Origin: a virus
Virus record (IMG/VR): IMGVR_UViG_3300042945_003542
Location: 1-26,702 of that record
DNA: 26,702 bases
Strand: one strand, 5' to 3'
The position numbers and the translations under genes are program-made. A model generated the notes under the pieces. The model saw only the letters and a program-made list of their open reading frames with translations, did not search any database and was not told the origin of the DNA. This document shows positions 9,101 to 16,746 of the stretch, piece after piece. Within the stretch, counting starts at the first letter, position 1; each line of letters opens with the position of its first letter.

Positions 9101-10362
9101 GGGTCGTAGGGGCTCGGCAGGTTCGAGGCCGTCGAGTCGTGCATCCCTCGGAGGTTCAGCCCGAGGAACGGCGTCCCAGCCGTGTAGACGCACGTTTGCC
9201 CCGCCGGATACGCCACCGGTGGATTGATCGCCGACACGTCCACCATGCGATGTCCGGCCGAGTCCATGTGCGCCGAGTCGAGGCCCAGCGGCGCGAACCC
9301 CTGCGTCGCCCACGGAGCGAAGCGCATCCCCAGGCCCAAGAACATCGGATCGCGCCCCGAGAACCGCACGCCGTAGCGCGTCAGATAGTCGAAGTTGTCG
9401 GTCGGACCCTTCCACGAGAACAGGTCGGTCCCGCTCGTCGCGCAGCGCGTCACCGTGCCCGCGTCGTCGCGCAGCACGATCTCGAACGCGCCATCGCTGT
9501 TCCACGCCGCCGTGGGGTTGGAGCTCGTCGCGTCGCCCGGCGTGCCCGTGTCCAAGCGCAGCCGCACCGCCACCTGGTACGCGCGCCCCGGCTCGATGAA
9601 CGCCTTGGCGATGATCGCGCGCAGTCCCATCGTCGCTTGGCGGCCGGACGAACCGACGTTCGCGCCGCCCGCGCCCACGAGGTAGCGCATCTGGTTGCCG
9701 CCGTACGCACCCCACCCCGGAGCGTCGTACCACATGAACACCAGCGCGTAGTTACTCGGCCGGTCGAACGCCGCGGCGCCCGTGATCGTCTCGAACTGGT
9801 CGCCCGTGTTCACCACGCCCAGCGCCCACGACATCGGCGAAAAAGCGTCCCCGCCCTTCTGCGCGATCAGGAAGCACTCTTCGAGCGCCTCGTCGTAGGT
9901 GTTGATCTCGCTGTTCGGCGACGCCGGAGCGCCCGACCCCGCGCGCGGCGAGTAGAGCCGCTCGTCTGCCGGCAACCCGAACCCGATGGAGAACGTGAAC
10001 GAGCGGCCGCGCCGCCCGTGGAACTCGTGCGTCAATGGCGACAGCGCCGTCCCCGAGAGCGCGAAGTCGCCGCCAAGATCCTGCTCGCGGCGGTACGGCA
10101 CGAACACGTAGCCGCGCGACGGCACGCCGCCCAGCGCAGCCTCCGACACCGTGGTCAGCACGCCCGAGTGCGGCGCCGGCTGGTTGTTGAACTTGATCGC
10201 CCCGCCGTGCCCCGACACGCTCTCGCGGTCGAAGTCGATGTTCTCGCAAAACGGAGTCTGCCCGTCCTCGAGGAGAGCGGGGTTTAGCGCATCGTTCAGG
10301 CCGAGCGCCAGCGGCTTGATCGGATAGCGCCGGTAGTGCCGACGCCCCGGCTGGTTCGGCAT
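6136..10362 (-). CDS. Giant LamG-containing tail-hub virion protein (N-terminal part of a split family?)
   Basis: The product is 1408 aa. The N-terminal segment (residues 20-60, LNDALNPALLEDGQ then ENIDFDRESV) resembles the opening of phage tail-hub/stabilisation proteins. Two LamG/concanavalin-like regions can be seen, at about 560-800 and about 1115-1250 (FSIDAWVKLDG, then GEWTHVRFTL). A blade-like repeat lies at about 1055-1080 (GDLFAATRGALYLADD). The end, LFVTTGGRPVYVRP, is where the family normally continues into a GIxPP-type linker; here that linker (AGVRPPVSEP) is in the next gene's frame. The start has GAGG 5 nt before ATG, in the same 12-nt context as the portal gene. The LamG-like domains suggest glycan or receptor contact, which is inference. 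Confidence 0.8.
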   Translation of the reverse strand: MPNQPGRRHYRRYPIKPLALGLNDALNPALLEDGQTPFCENIDFDRESVSGHGGAIKFNNQPAPHSGVLTTVSEAALGGVPSRGYVFVPYRREQDLGGDFALSGTALSPLTHEFHGRRGRSFTFSIGFGLPADERLYSPRAGSGAPASPNSEINTYDEALEECFLIAQKGGDAFSPMSWALGVVNTGDQFETITGAAAFDRPSNYALVFMWYDAPGWGAYGGNQMRYLVGAGGANVGSSGRQATMGLRAIIAKAFIEPGRAYQVAVRLRLDTGTPGDATSSNPTAAWNSDGAFEIVLRDDAGTVTRCATSGTDLFSWKGPTDNFDYLTRYGVRFSGRDPMFLGLGMRFAPWATQGFAPLGLDSAHMDSAGHRMVDVSAINPPVAYPAGQTCVYTAGTPFLGLNLRGMHDSTASNLPSPYDPLDLASAAAPWPGLFNTGTGAVPGQAVANTSEALRNCWAALWGNQSGATPASVRGGRIRIGTYTEVAGNFRLNRADNFSAVTGFTSSPFFVIVFRWHQRPLRLSSFRIWTTARDLTTARARFSLASYSLPDDLAEQDVSSLVGAWPLDDAGGAALRELVLGNTAFLAPYTLGRGAGKLFLSGEGEALTLDMEDDSVLRRELTEMFRSGSSGFAIEFSCVIPQAYYGREVPVGSTQRRTQGAPVLASWELREDNTGLDVAARPMLRLWNASVVDFALGSDPFFFPQGFTLEVDTTLDNETGSVAVAVEPWSTGPVANFSTTAEWVGERIRIQIGVQSTGNANEYRVYLAATPKSVLSPAAGDPAGAEFAYFSTLTIPKRDLLRSVVTIGGAWRPDSLRADELSARLIVEDVRVFGVAAPGALPAASGGVTAAGTGKLTGGRALPPGKLTRADLLRPLGPSAPGVNVTRDSATVTSADGLAFFAGQPEDTLEAVAETLLRVSRDTLEVRQDDTAPLVLDEFYYAPSASGSSITLSRPFDGPTMRNAAAASFRVIGYTAFEDDLSHVTVQTSMSDPFEVGVTVPSEAALTREVFANIAPCAAEWRIRTYSPAVVALDAAPRWWRAPSIPRRNPVLGMRSHRGDLFAATRGALYLADDRWRIEGPTDTIKRSLHMRATRVRESGSYVPLEGDAVRFDTATGLEVTSARLGTQFSIDAWVKLDGLADFQTILWVGSLSTNPMRNASGSAGQHKVHLWLRLANGSPELAIGSTATFDGTNRPDGGLFVARGAAALTPGEWTHVRFTLVGAQSNSWISSGVLCFVNGRPVSVRLLATENGAAAGSWLDLANVVPITGCSVLLGVARASYAEPRSARTFTDGAVGGEVLRPDRLHGRVHGLGGLLARVAARAGAASSGFQPEALADASPTFLALAAPEGVGHKTLDSGGAQYGVIESHPAISLFHEMGLHDNPASWGLYGASLFVTTGGRPVYVRP

Positions 10363-10369
10363 GGCGGCC

Positions 10370-10975
10370 TCAGTTCAGCGTGAACGTAACGGTGCAGTCG
10401 AAGTTCGCAATCGTGTCCGTGATGAGCCCGAACGGGCCGCCGAGCTGGATGTCGAGGTCGACCGACCCAAACTGGCCGACGACGCTCGCCCACGGCAGAA
10501 CCGGCGTCGCCGTCGCCATGCGGTAGTCGAGGATGTGCGACGCCGCAACGCCCGTGACGGCCTTGGTGACGATCATGCGCAGCAGGCGCACCTTGGTCGA
10601 GCCCGCCAAGCAGGAGCCCGCCGGGAAGAACCGGATCGTCTCGGTCGCAGCGGGGCCACGCCCGGCGCCGCCGGAGTCGTCTTGCCGAGCGTTGCGCCAC
10701 TTGTCGACCGTGATGACGCCCGTACCCGCGTTCACGTTGGTCACGGTCCCGAAGAACCCGCCCGACGTGATGGCGAGCTGGCCGTTGGCGACCGACGTGG
10801 TGGCCGTCAAGCGAGCCTGCGTTCGCAGATTCGTCACGTCCGCGTTCGGAGCGACGACCGTGGTGTTCACGACTTCATTGAGGCGCGAGCCTGCGCCGTC
10901 GCCAGGGATGCAGCGAGTGTTGTTGGTCGCGCCCGTGAGATGCACCCACTTCGCGCCGCGTTCGTAGATCGACAT
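10370..10975 (-). CDS. Beta-rich structural protein, unknown
   Basis: The product is 201 aa from an ATG with the clearest Shine-Dalgarno in the operon (GGAGGTGA, about 4-6 nt upstream). The sequence alternates Thr/Val/Ala-rich strands and loops, with three cysteines (RCIPG, SCLAG, FDCTVTF) and no helix-rich part. The C-terminal half (VRLLRMIVTKA through FDCTVTFTL) resembles the small 110-aa protein at 2631..2963, suggesting a shared beta-sandwich. It sits between the connector-like 321-aa gene and the giant hub genes, so a tail-completion, fibre-anchor or head-decoration role fits. Function not recognised. Confidence 0.8.
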   Translation of the reverse strand: MSIYERGAKWVHLTGATNNTRCIPGDGAGSRLNEVVNTTVVAPNADVTNLRTQARLTATTSVANGQLAITSGGFFGTVTNVNAGTGVITVDKWRNARQDDSGGAGRGPAATETIRFFPAGSCLAGSTKVRLLRMIVTKAVTGVAASHILDYRMATATPVLPWASVVGQFGSVDLDIQLGGPFGLITDTIANFDCTVTFTLN

Positions 10976-10979
10976 GGGC

Positions 10980-11945
10980 TCACCTCCAAAGAGGGTACTG
11001 AGTGTCCTCGGTGCGCAGAATACCCTGCGCTCCCGCCGGAAGGATCGTGTGTCGCATGTAGTACGGCTGCGCGACCTGCCGCGGCGTGATGTGCCGCTGG
11101 AAGGACGAGTATTCGTCCGCGAGCACCGCCGCAAACGCCTTCTGCTGCTCGTACTGCCCGCGCGTGCCCCACAGCGAATTCGCCGCCATGTAGAGCACGA
11201 GCTGCATGTGCTGCTCGGGGATCTCGAAGTGCAGCTCGTAGGTGTCGCCAGCCTGCGGCGCGACCGTCCACGCGCTTTCCATCTGGAGCACCGTGTAGAG
11301 CGTGCCCGCCTCGTTCTGGAAGTGCGTCGAGCCAACCACAGCGAGCATCTGGCCCGACCGCGCCGAGTTGCCCGTGATCTCGACCACCGCGTTCGTGTAG
11401 GAGCCCGCCAGCGTCTCGTGCGGGAACACCTGGGCGTCTGTGCTCGTGTCCGCGTCAAGGCGCAGGAACGCGCCCGTCGGCGTCGCCGGGAGGTTCGCCT
11501 GCGTCGGCAGCGTGCCCTTCGTCACCGCGGCCGGGCGCTTCGCCACGGCGAGCTCGAGGTCCAGCGCGCCGCGCGTCGTCACGAGGCGCAGCCCGTTCAG
11601 TTGGGGCAGCCAGCCGCCGGTCCCGTACTTCGTCGCCAACGGCACAACCGTCGTGCGGCCGATGCCGGTCGGGTCCGTCGTGCTCGCGTTCTCGCGCACT
11701 TCCACGATGCGCTCGGTCCACGACGGCAGCGTGTAGTCGAACACGTCAGCCTTGGCCTGGCGCGCGGCCGTCTTGGCGAGCCGCACCGTCGCGTTGAAGT
11801 AGCCCTCGTCCACCTCGGCCATGCGCCGCGACAGCGACAGCGCGTGGCGGTTCAGGTGCAGGCCGATTTGGTTGTCGCTCCAGTGCGTCGCGTCCGGCGC
11901 CTGGAGCAACTCCCGTACGGCCTCGATGGCTTTCGAGAGGCGCAT
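10980..11945 (-). CDS. Head-tail connector/adaptor-like protein, putative
   Basis: The product is 321 aa. The N-terminal 60 residues (MRLSKAIEAVRELL, then WSDNQIGLHLNRHALSLSRR) have the helical layout seen in phage head-completion/adaptor proteins that bind the portal ring. A beta-rich insertion follows (about 70-230) and the C-terminal part is helical again (about 235-300, EQHMQLVLYMAANSLWG). It lies after the capsid gene and just before the tail-hub genes, where short-tailed phages encode the portal-to-tail adaptor. The assignment rests on position and the helical pattern, not on a recognised signature. Only a weak Shine-Dalgarno (GGGG) is visible, and it is 3 bp from the upstream gene's stop. 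Confidence 0.75.
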   Translation of the reverse strand: MRLSKAIEAVRELLQAPDATHWSDNQIGLHLNRHALSLSRRMAEVDEGYFNATVRLAKTAARQAKADVFDYTLPSWTERIVEVRENASTTDPTGIGRTTVVPLATKYGTGGWLPQLNGLRLVTTRGALDLELAVAKRPAAVTKGTLPTQANLPATPTGAFLRLDADTSTDAQVFPHETLAGSYTNAVVEITGNSARSGQMLAVVGSTHFQNEAGTLYTVLQMESAWTVAPQAGDTYELHFEIPEQHMQLVLYMAANSLWGTRGQYEQQKAFAAVLADEYSSFQRHITPRQVAQPYYMRHTILPAGAQGILRTEDTQYPLWR

Positions 11946-11948
11946 GGT

Positions 11949-12245
11949 TCAGGCCCCGCGGCGAGCCGTTCCGTTCGTGCGCGGGACCCCCATCGAGTCG
12001 ATCTTGTCGGCCAGGCGATCCATCGCCGCCACGAACAGCTTGTCACGCTCAAGCTGCTCGGTCTGCATCAACTGGAGCTGCTTCTGGAACTCGTCCTGCG
12101 ATTCCTTTTGGCGGCGCAGAAACAGCACCACCACGGCAATCACGGCAGCAACGGACACGCCCTCGGGGATCATCTTGCCCAGAAGGCTCCAGGCTTCTGC
12201 ATCTCCGGGGGTTTGCATCACGGCGAGGGAGAAAAGTTGCAACAT
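11949..12245 (-). CDS. Small one-TM protein with coiled-coil tail; holin candidate
   Basis: The product is 98 aa. A single hydrophobic segment lies at about residues 27-43 (EGVSVAAVIAVVVLFL), immediately followed by a charged region (RRQKESQDEF) and a predicted coiled coil (about 46-85). This layout, an N-terminal TM segment followed by a charged helical tail, resembles BhlA/UviB-type holins. It could instead be a membrane-anchored accessory of the virion or a spanin-like factor. No endolysin is visible beside it, which weakens the lysis call. GAGGA lies about 8 nt before the ATG. It sits in the middle of structural genes, 3 bp after the 175-aa gene. Confidence 0.7.
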   Translation of the reverse strand: MLQLFSLAVMQTPGDAEAWSLLGKMIPEGVSVAAVIAVVVLFLRRQKESQDEFQKQLQLMQTEQLERDKLFVAAMDRLADKIDSMGVPRTNGTARRGA

Positions 12246-12248
12246 TCT

Positions 12249-12776
12249 TCACTTTCCTCGTGCGATTCCACGCAGGCCCAAATCCGTGACTGCTTCGTTT
12301 CGCTCGCGCAAGGCGTCCTGAGCGGCAGCGCCGCCCATCTCCATCCGGCGCATGATCGTCGGCATCCGGCGCCGCGCCCACTGGAGGTATGCCTGCATCT
12401 TCCGCGCGATCTCGTAGCGCGTGACGATGGCGGCCTTCGCGCGCTTGCTCGCGCCCTCGGCTTCGAGGTTCGCCGCGAACTCGCGCAGCCCCACGCTCGA
12501 GCGCTGGAGGTCGACCTCGCGGAGCTTCTGGATCAGCGGCTCGGCCGTGAACGGCAGCGGCCGGTAGACCGGCGCGTTCCACGGGCCGTCGCACCAGAAG
12601 AACACATGCGACCAGCGGCCGCTGCGGCGAAGGTGCTCCTGCACCTCCCAGACGGAGCGGCGCGTGTTGAACACGCAGCGCAGCCGCGAGTCGAAGTCTC
12701 GCAGCCCGTCTTGGATGTTCTTGGGGCACGTCGGCACTTCACCGACGCGCCCCACGCTCACAACGGCGTCGCTCAC
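12249..12776 (-). CDS. Conserved-looking hypothetical phage protein
   Basis: The product is 175 aa from GTG 12776, which overlaps the stop of the 431-aa gene as GTGA. GGAG lies 5 nt upstream. A much longer reading in the same frame exists but is a shadow of the 431-aa gene. The first 90 residues are mixed alpha/beta with CPKNIQDGLRDFDSRLR, then a strand carrying VFNTRRSVWEV, the residues PLPFTAEPLIQKLRE, and DLQR. I associate this layout with a phage family of unknown function found near head and neck genes. The C-terminal half is basic and helical (about 95-175). I would guess a neck, assembly or packaging accessory. Confidence 0.8.
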   Translation of the reverse strand: MSDAVVSVGRVGEVPTCPKNIQDGLRDFDSRLRCVFNTRRSVWEVQEHLRRSGRWSHVFFWCDGPWNAPVYRPLPFTAEPLIQKLREVDLQRSSVGLREFAANLEAEGASKRAKAAIVTRYEIARKMQAYLQWARRRMPTIMRRMEMGGAAAQDALRERNEAVTDLGLRGIARGK

Positions 12777-14068
12777 ATGCGCTCCGCGTTTTCGCCGTCC
12801 TCGTAGATCAGGCGGGCACGCTCCCACGACGCGCGCGGGCGCAGCACCTCGATCGCCTCGCCGCTGACGAAGTTGCCGCCAGTGCCGAGCGCCGCCAACA
12901 CAACAACGCCCATGCCGGTCGAGTCGGCCGTGAAATCCACGGCGCCGCCGCCGACGGTGCGCTCGATCTGAATGTTGTTCGCGTCCACAGCCAGGGCGAA
13001 GTAGATCGCAGACGTGGACAGCGCGGTGCCCGAAACGGTCGGGAGCGCCTGCAAGACACTGCCGACGTTTGCGGGTTGCAGCAAGAGCGGCGTTCCAGCC
13101 GCGATGCCGTGATTGGTCAAGCCCACCCGATCGGTGCTGGCCGTGGCCGTGGCCGTGCGCGCCGTCGCGTCCGCCGCAAGGCGGAAGCTGTTGGCGTCGA
13201 CTCCGGGCTGCACGTAGTAGTTCGTGTTCAGCGAAAGCCCGGTCGGCAGGCCGTTGTCCAGCGGCCGCACTCGCACCACGTCGCCCTTGCGCAGCCCGTG
13301 CGCGGTGAGGGCTACAGACCGATCCGCGGTCGTGCTCGTGACCGCGCAGGCGCCGAGCGACACGTCGAAGTTGCGCGCGCGGCCCGGAATGGCCATCCAT
13401 CCAGCGGCGTTGTCGAACTGGAAGGACGCCTGCGTAGTGCCCTGCACGGCCGCCTCCCCGGTGTCGGGGAAAAACAGCGCGCGAACCTGACTCGGCAGAT
13501 TGGGGCGCATCGGCGCCAACATCCGCGACGCCTGCAAGGGCGCCTCGCCGAGCAGCGCGATCCCCGTGCCGACCCCGATCTGGAGGGCGTTGAGCGTCCC
13601 CCAGGTGCCCGTCTTGGTCCCGTGGCTGATGGACGTGATGCGGTCGTAGAAGCGCGAAGTGCGGACGTGCGAAAGCTGGATGCCGTTCGGCTGCAACAGC
13701 GTGCCGATGTTGATGGTCAACGTCTCCACCTGCGGGCTGCCGTTGAGGAAGCCGCTGACCGTAATCGGGAGCGCGTTGGTCGAGCCGGAAATGTTGGGCG
13801 TCGCCTGGACGGCCCCAGGCTTTCCGGTGGGCGACGTGCGGTTGTTCTCCAGAACGATGCTGATTTGCTGCGGCCACGGCAGCACTTGGCCGCGAGCGAC
13901 AAAATCAGGGTTCAGCGTCAGATTGCCGTTCGCCGTGTTGCTCGCCAGCGCTTGGAAGAGGCAAATGTGCTGCGGGTCGCCAGGCGGGCACCAAACGTCC
14001 GTCCCGTAGTGGAATTGGCGGCCGAGAAGGCTGGCGGGGTGCAGGTTTTTGAGGCGGATGCCGGACAT
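12773..14068 (-). CDS. Beta-rich virion protein with repeated Ig-like modules
   Basis: The product is 431 aa, starting MSGIRLKNLHPASLLGR. Most of it looks like beta-sandwich material. Two related modules occur in the C-terminal half: one with TAHGLRKGDVVRVRP and LNTNYYVQP, ending DANSFRLA, and a more divergent second with TNHGIAAGTPLLLQP and ending DANNIQIER. Such HGL-GD-V / YYV / DANTF-type repeats are common in phage structural proteins and are taken to be Ig-like surface modules. It lies directly after the capsid gene, so a capsid decoration or head-fibre protein is plausible. An AGAGAG sequence about 5 nt upstream may serve as a weak Shine-Dalgarno. Its stop overlaps the next start. Confidence 0.8.
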   Translation of the reverse strand: MSGIRLKNLHPASLLGRQFHYGTDVWCPPGDPQHICLFQALASNTANGNLTLNPDFVARGQVLPWPQQISIVLENNRTSPTGKPGAVQATPNISGSTNALPITVSGFLNGSPQVETLTINIGTLLQPNGIQLSHVRTSRFYDRITSISHGTKTGTWGTLNALQIGVGTGIALLGEAPLQASRMLAPMRPNLPSQVRALFFPDTGEAAVQGTTQASFQFDNAAGWMAIPGRARNFDVSLGACAVTSTTADRSVALTAHGLRKGDVVRVRPLDNGLPTGLSLNTNYYVQPGVDANSFRLAADATARTATATASTDRVGLTNHGIAAGTPLLLQPANVGSVLQALPTVSGTALSTSAIYFALAVDANNIQIERTVGGGAVDFTADSTGMGVVVLAALGTGGNFVSGEAIEVLRPRASWERARLIYEDGENAERM

Positions 14069-14120
14069 GACTGCTCTCTTGGGCCGGATGCCACTCGGCT
14101 ACTCTCGCGGGGCTTGGATG

Positions 14121-14153
14121 GGCGTGCCGGTTGCCCCGCGGCTCCGGCACGCC
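14121..14153 (-). terminator. Perfect 10-bp hairpin after the capsid gene (terminator or attenuator)
   Basis: Arms 14121-14130 (ggcgtgccgg) and 14144-14153 (ccggcacgcc) are perfect complements, 13 nt apart. They lie in the largest gap of the late operon (14069..14180), 28 nt after the capsid stop. There is no T-run on the minus strand after the stem, so it may act as a partial attenuator or 3'-end stabiliser that keeps capsid mRNA abundant, rather than as a full intrinsic terminator. The rest of the 112-bp gap holds no ORF. Confidence 0.55.
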
Positions 14154-14180
14154 TTCGTCTCACTCAGGCGACGAGAGCGA

Positions 14181-15695
14181 TCAGCTCTCCTCGATGTCCA
14201 TGATTCGGACGCCGCAACGATCGCGGACGCCCACGCCCAGCGTGCACTCTTCGACCGTGCGCGCCTGGTAGCGGTCCATGTCCTGGAGGTACTGCCAGAT
14301 GTTGGCGCCCTGCTCCGAAGCCCACGAGAGCGGCTCCGTGACCCAGTTCTGGAACCCGCCCTGCTCGAGCGACAACCCGTGGATGTTGTTCTTCGGGTGC
14401 AGGCGGTCGACCAGCCACGGGATGCCGCCGGGGCCGACCATCGTGCGGTCCCAGCCACCGGGCAGGTTCACCGTGTTCACGAAGCGCTTCTCGCCCGTGA
14501 GCTGCGCGCTGTACACGCGCTTCGGTGCGTAGCTCGAGAGCCACACCTGGATCTCGGCGCTGTTGCGCTCCTCCACCTCGTCGATGATCTGCATGAGCAG
14601 GTTCTCGGTCGGGGTGCGCAGCGAGCCGCTGTTGTGGTTGACGACGCCCTGGTTGAAGGCGAGCTCGCTGTTCCAGCCGGCCGCGGCCGACGTGCACGCG
14701 AGGCCCTGGAAGTAGTTGCCGGTCGTGCTGGTGCGGTCGTCGGTGCCGCCCCACTGCCACGCGCCGTTGTCCGTGCCTTCGATGCCGCCGCCGGCGAAGT
14801 CAGCGCCGACTTCCGCAGCGCGGCCGTTGCCGTCGAGCGGGCCGCCGTAGCCGAGGATGCCCAAGAGGCCCTGCGGCTCGGCGCGGAACGCCGAGTTCTG
14901 GACCATCTGCGCGTTGCTCGAGTTGTCGGTCGAGCCGGTCTTGACGACCCAATCGCCGATCACGATGGTCGAGAGATCGGTGACGCCGGACGCGCCCGCC
15001 AGGAACTCAAACGTGGCCTGCGAGGAGTCGTCGACCGACGTGATGTTGCAGATCGCCTTGGGCACGCCAGCGCCCGTCAGGACGAGCACGCGCATACCCG
15101 CGGTGAGCCACTTGGTCGGCGCTTCGTTCGCCATGCCGGTTGCGCTGGCGCCAGGCGCGTTCAGGCCCGTGCCGATGTCCTGGTTGATGCGCAGCGTGAA
15201 CTGCTGCGAGCCCGCGGCCGATCCGGCCTCGGCGATCTCGCACAGGCGGCCCGAGCCGTCGCTGTAGAGCATCCGCGCGCGGTCGAGCTCGTAGTCGTCG
15301 AGGAACTGCTGGATCTCCAGCGCCATCGGCTCGACGTCGCCCGCGCCGTTCGACATGGCGCGCACGAGCTTGCCGTCGAGGATGAAGCGGCCGAACTGCT
15401 GGCGCGAGCGGTAGGCGTACCACGCCATGCGCCGCTGGCCCGGATCGGGGAACTTGCCGTTGTCGCCGACCGCGTTGAACGCGCGCGGGTTGCGACCGTA
15501 CATCGCGCGTTCGCGGACGTGGCGGCCCCCGACGTACTTCGTGTTCTCGGGGATCAGGGAGAGGATGCGCGCGTTGTTGTTGCGCGTGTCGTGCAGCACG
15601 TTGCTCACGAAGTCGTGAGTCAGGTAGTGCAGGAACGGGAATTGGCTCGAGGACGAGCCGAAGCCCAAGCCCAGGTTTGCGTCGGTGGCTGCCAT
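14181..15695 (-). CDS. Major capsid protein
   Basis: The product is 504 aa and is expected to form the icosahedral shell (HK97 fold). The call rests on its place directly downstream of portal and scaffold genes and on typical capsid text: an N-terminal arm, then YGRNPRAFNAVGD, the aromatic segment RRMAWYAYRSRQQFGRF, and EIQQFLDDYELDRARML. Gly/Thr-rich loops follow, and a C-terminal region carries AEIQVWLSSYAP and LPGGWDRTMVGPGGIPWLVD. It is larger than minimal capsid proteins; residues about 150-260 look like an inserted beta-rich domain. The start has no Shine-Dalgarno; instead a 14-bp inverted repeat surrounds the ATG (see the separate entry). It is separated by 49 bp from the scaffold gene. 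Confidence 0.88.
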   Translation of the reverse strand: MAATDANLGLGFGSSSSQFPFLHYLTHDFVSNVLHDTRNNNARILSLIPENTKYVGGRHVRERAMYGRNPRAFNAVGDNGKFPDPGQRRMAWYAYRSRQQFGRFILDGKLVRAMSNGAGDVEPMALEIQQFLDDYELDRARMLYSDGSGRLCEIAEAGSAAGSQQFTLRINQDIGTGLNAPGASATGMANEAPTKWLTAGMRVLVLTGAGVPKAICNITSVDDSSQATFEFLAGASGVTDLSTIVIGDWVVKTGSTDNSSNAQMVQNSAFRAEPQGLLGILGYGGPLDGNGRAAEVGADFAGGGIEGTDNGAWQWGGTDDRTSTTGNYFQGLACTSAAAGWNSELAFNQGVVNHNSGSLRTPTENLLMQIIDEVEERNSAEIQVWLSSYAPKRVYSAQLTGEKRFVNTVNLPGGWDRTMVGPGGIPWLVDRLHPKNNIHGLSLEQGGFQNWVTEPLSWASEQGANIWQYLQDMDRYQARTVEECTLGVGVRDRCGVRIMDIEES

Positions 15696-15728
15696 GTGAG
15701 TTGAAGGTGGTTGGGGCAGCCACCGACG
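15680..15728 (-). promoter_or_regulatory. 14-bp inverted repeat enclosing the capsid start codon
   Basis: Plus-strand arms 15680-15693 and 15715-15728 are perfect complements, separated by 21 nt. In the capsid mRNA the loop is a C/A/U-rich, purine-poor leader, and the start codon straddles the loop and the 3' side of the stem. Codons 2-6 (Ala-Ala-Thr-Asp-Ala) are paired with the upstream arm. No GGAGG-like sequence precedes the ATG. A role in controlling capsid translation is inferred. Without it, a structure this close to the start should hinder initiation. Confidence 0.7.
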
Positions 15729-15744
15729 TTAGACCGGGGGCCGC

Positions 15745-16743
15745 CTAGACGGATTGATTCGTGCCGTTCAGCGCTTGGCGGAACGACGACATGAGGCCGC
15801 GGAGACCTTGCACCGCCGACCCGTCTTTGAGCGCCTTGCGCGTCGCGTACTTCGGGTCCAGGCGCGGGATCTGCGGAGCCCCGCTCGGCGTACGAGGCAC
15901 GGCAGCATCAGCGCGCGATTGACGCGCCTTGCGCTCGACCTCCAGGTGACCCTCGACCAGCCGCTTCACTTGTGCGGCGATGATCGGCGCGGCGTCCTCG
16001 GGGGTCTCGAACTCGCCAGCGGCGAGAGACGACTCCAGGAGCCTGCGGGCCACGTCCCCAGCTTCGGGGTTTTCGTTCAGGTACGCCTGGGAGGACAGTG
16101 CGCGCTCGACCCTCGTGTGACGGTCCCTCTGGTGGAGGGCCTGCTCGGTCTGGTTGTACCGGGCTTCGAGGGCGGCGATGCGCCGCTCCCATTCCGTCGG
16201 GATTTGAGCCTGCCGCGCCTGCGGCGTCAAGGGCTCATCCAGAGGATCGCCTGCGGGCTCTTCGCGCCGCGCGGGCTGGACGCCTCGCATCACGTCGAGC
16301 GCAGCCTGGAAGCGCTCCGGGTGCGTCTGGCGCAAAAGCTCCAGGTCGCGCACCACGGCGAGGCGCGCTTCGTTGTCGCGCTGCTCACGCTCGACCTGCT
16401 GGCGACGCTCCTCGAGCTTGTCGGCCGCGAGGCCCTTCTGCGCAAACTTCACCAGGTCGTCGTGCGAGAGCTCGATGTCCTGGTGACGGAACCGCACCTT
16501 GGCCTTCGGCGGAAGCGTAGGCGCGGGCGCAGCCGGGGCCGCCGGCTGTTCGGGCGCGGCCGGCTCGCCGCCTTGCTCCGGCGCCTGCGGGGCCATGCGG
16601 TTCAGGATGCTGTTCGGGCGCAGCGTCGGCGCGGCCGCGGGCTGCTCGCCGCCACCGCGACGGATGGCGTTCAGCACGTCGAACTGCGCTTGCGGCGCGG
16701 ACGGTTGCCCGTTGGTGGGCTTGATGATCTGGTTCTCGGACAT
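15745..16743 (-). CDS. Scaffold protein, putative
   Basis: The product is 332 aa. The N-terminal about 80 residues are Pro/Ala/Gln-rich and disordered. Residues about 80-140 and 185-260 are charged and helical (for example LAADKLEERRQQVEREQRD), typical of the extended coiled-coil middle of phage scaffolds. The C terminus is basic (KYATRKALKDG, then SSFRQALNG), as expected for capsid-binding tails. Its location immediately before the major capsid gene and after the portal is the standard scaffold position. GAGGAGG lies about 11 nt before the ATG, somewhat far. Family identity is inferred from this architecture, not from a specific motif. Confidence 0.82.
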   Translation of the reverse strand: MSENQIIKPTNGQPSAPQAQFDVLNAIRRGGGEQPAAAPTLRPNSILNRMAPQAPEQGGEPAAPEQPAAPAAPAPTLPPKAKVRFRHQDIELSHDDLVKFAQKGLAADKLEERRQQVEREQRDNEARLAVVRDLELLRQTHPERFQAALDVMRGVQPARREEPAGDPLDEPLTPQARQAQIPTEWERRIAALEARYNQTEQALHQRDRHTRVERALSSQAYLNENPEAGDVARRLLESSLAAGEFETPEDAAPIIAAQVKRLVEGHLEVERKARQSRADAAVPRTPSGAPQIPRLDPKYATRKALKDGSAVQGLRGLMSSFRQALNGTNQSV

Positions 16744-16746
16744 GGC

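Noticed and set aside
6430-10287. 1285-aa plus-strand frame
   Set aside because: Antisense shadow of the 1408-aa hub gene; composition dominated by Arg, Ala, Val and His.
12249-13877. 542-aa minus-strand reading
   Set aside because: Only the last 175 codons look like a protein; the upstream part is an out-of-frame copy of the 431-aa gene.
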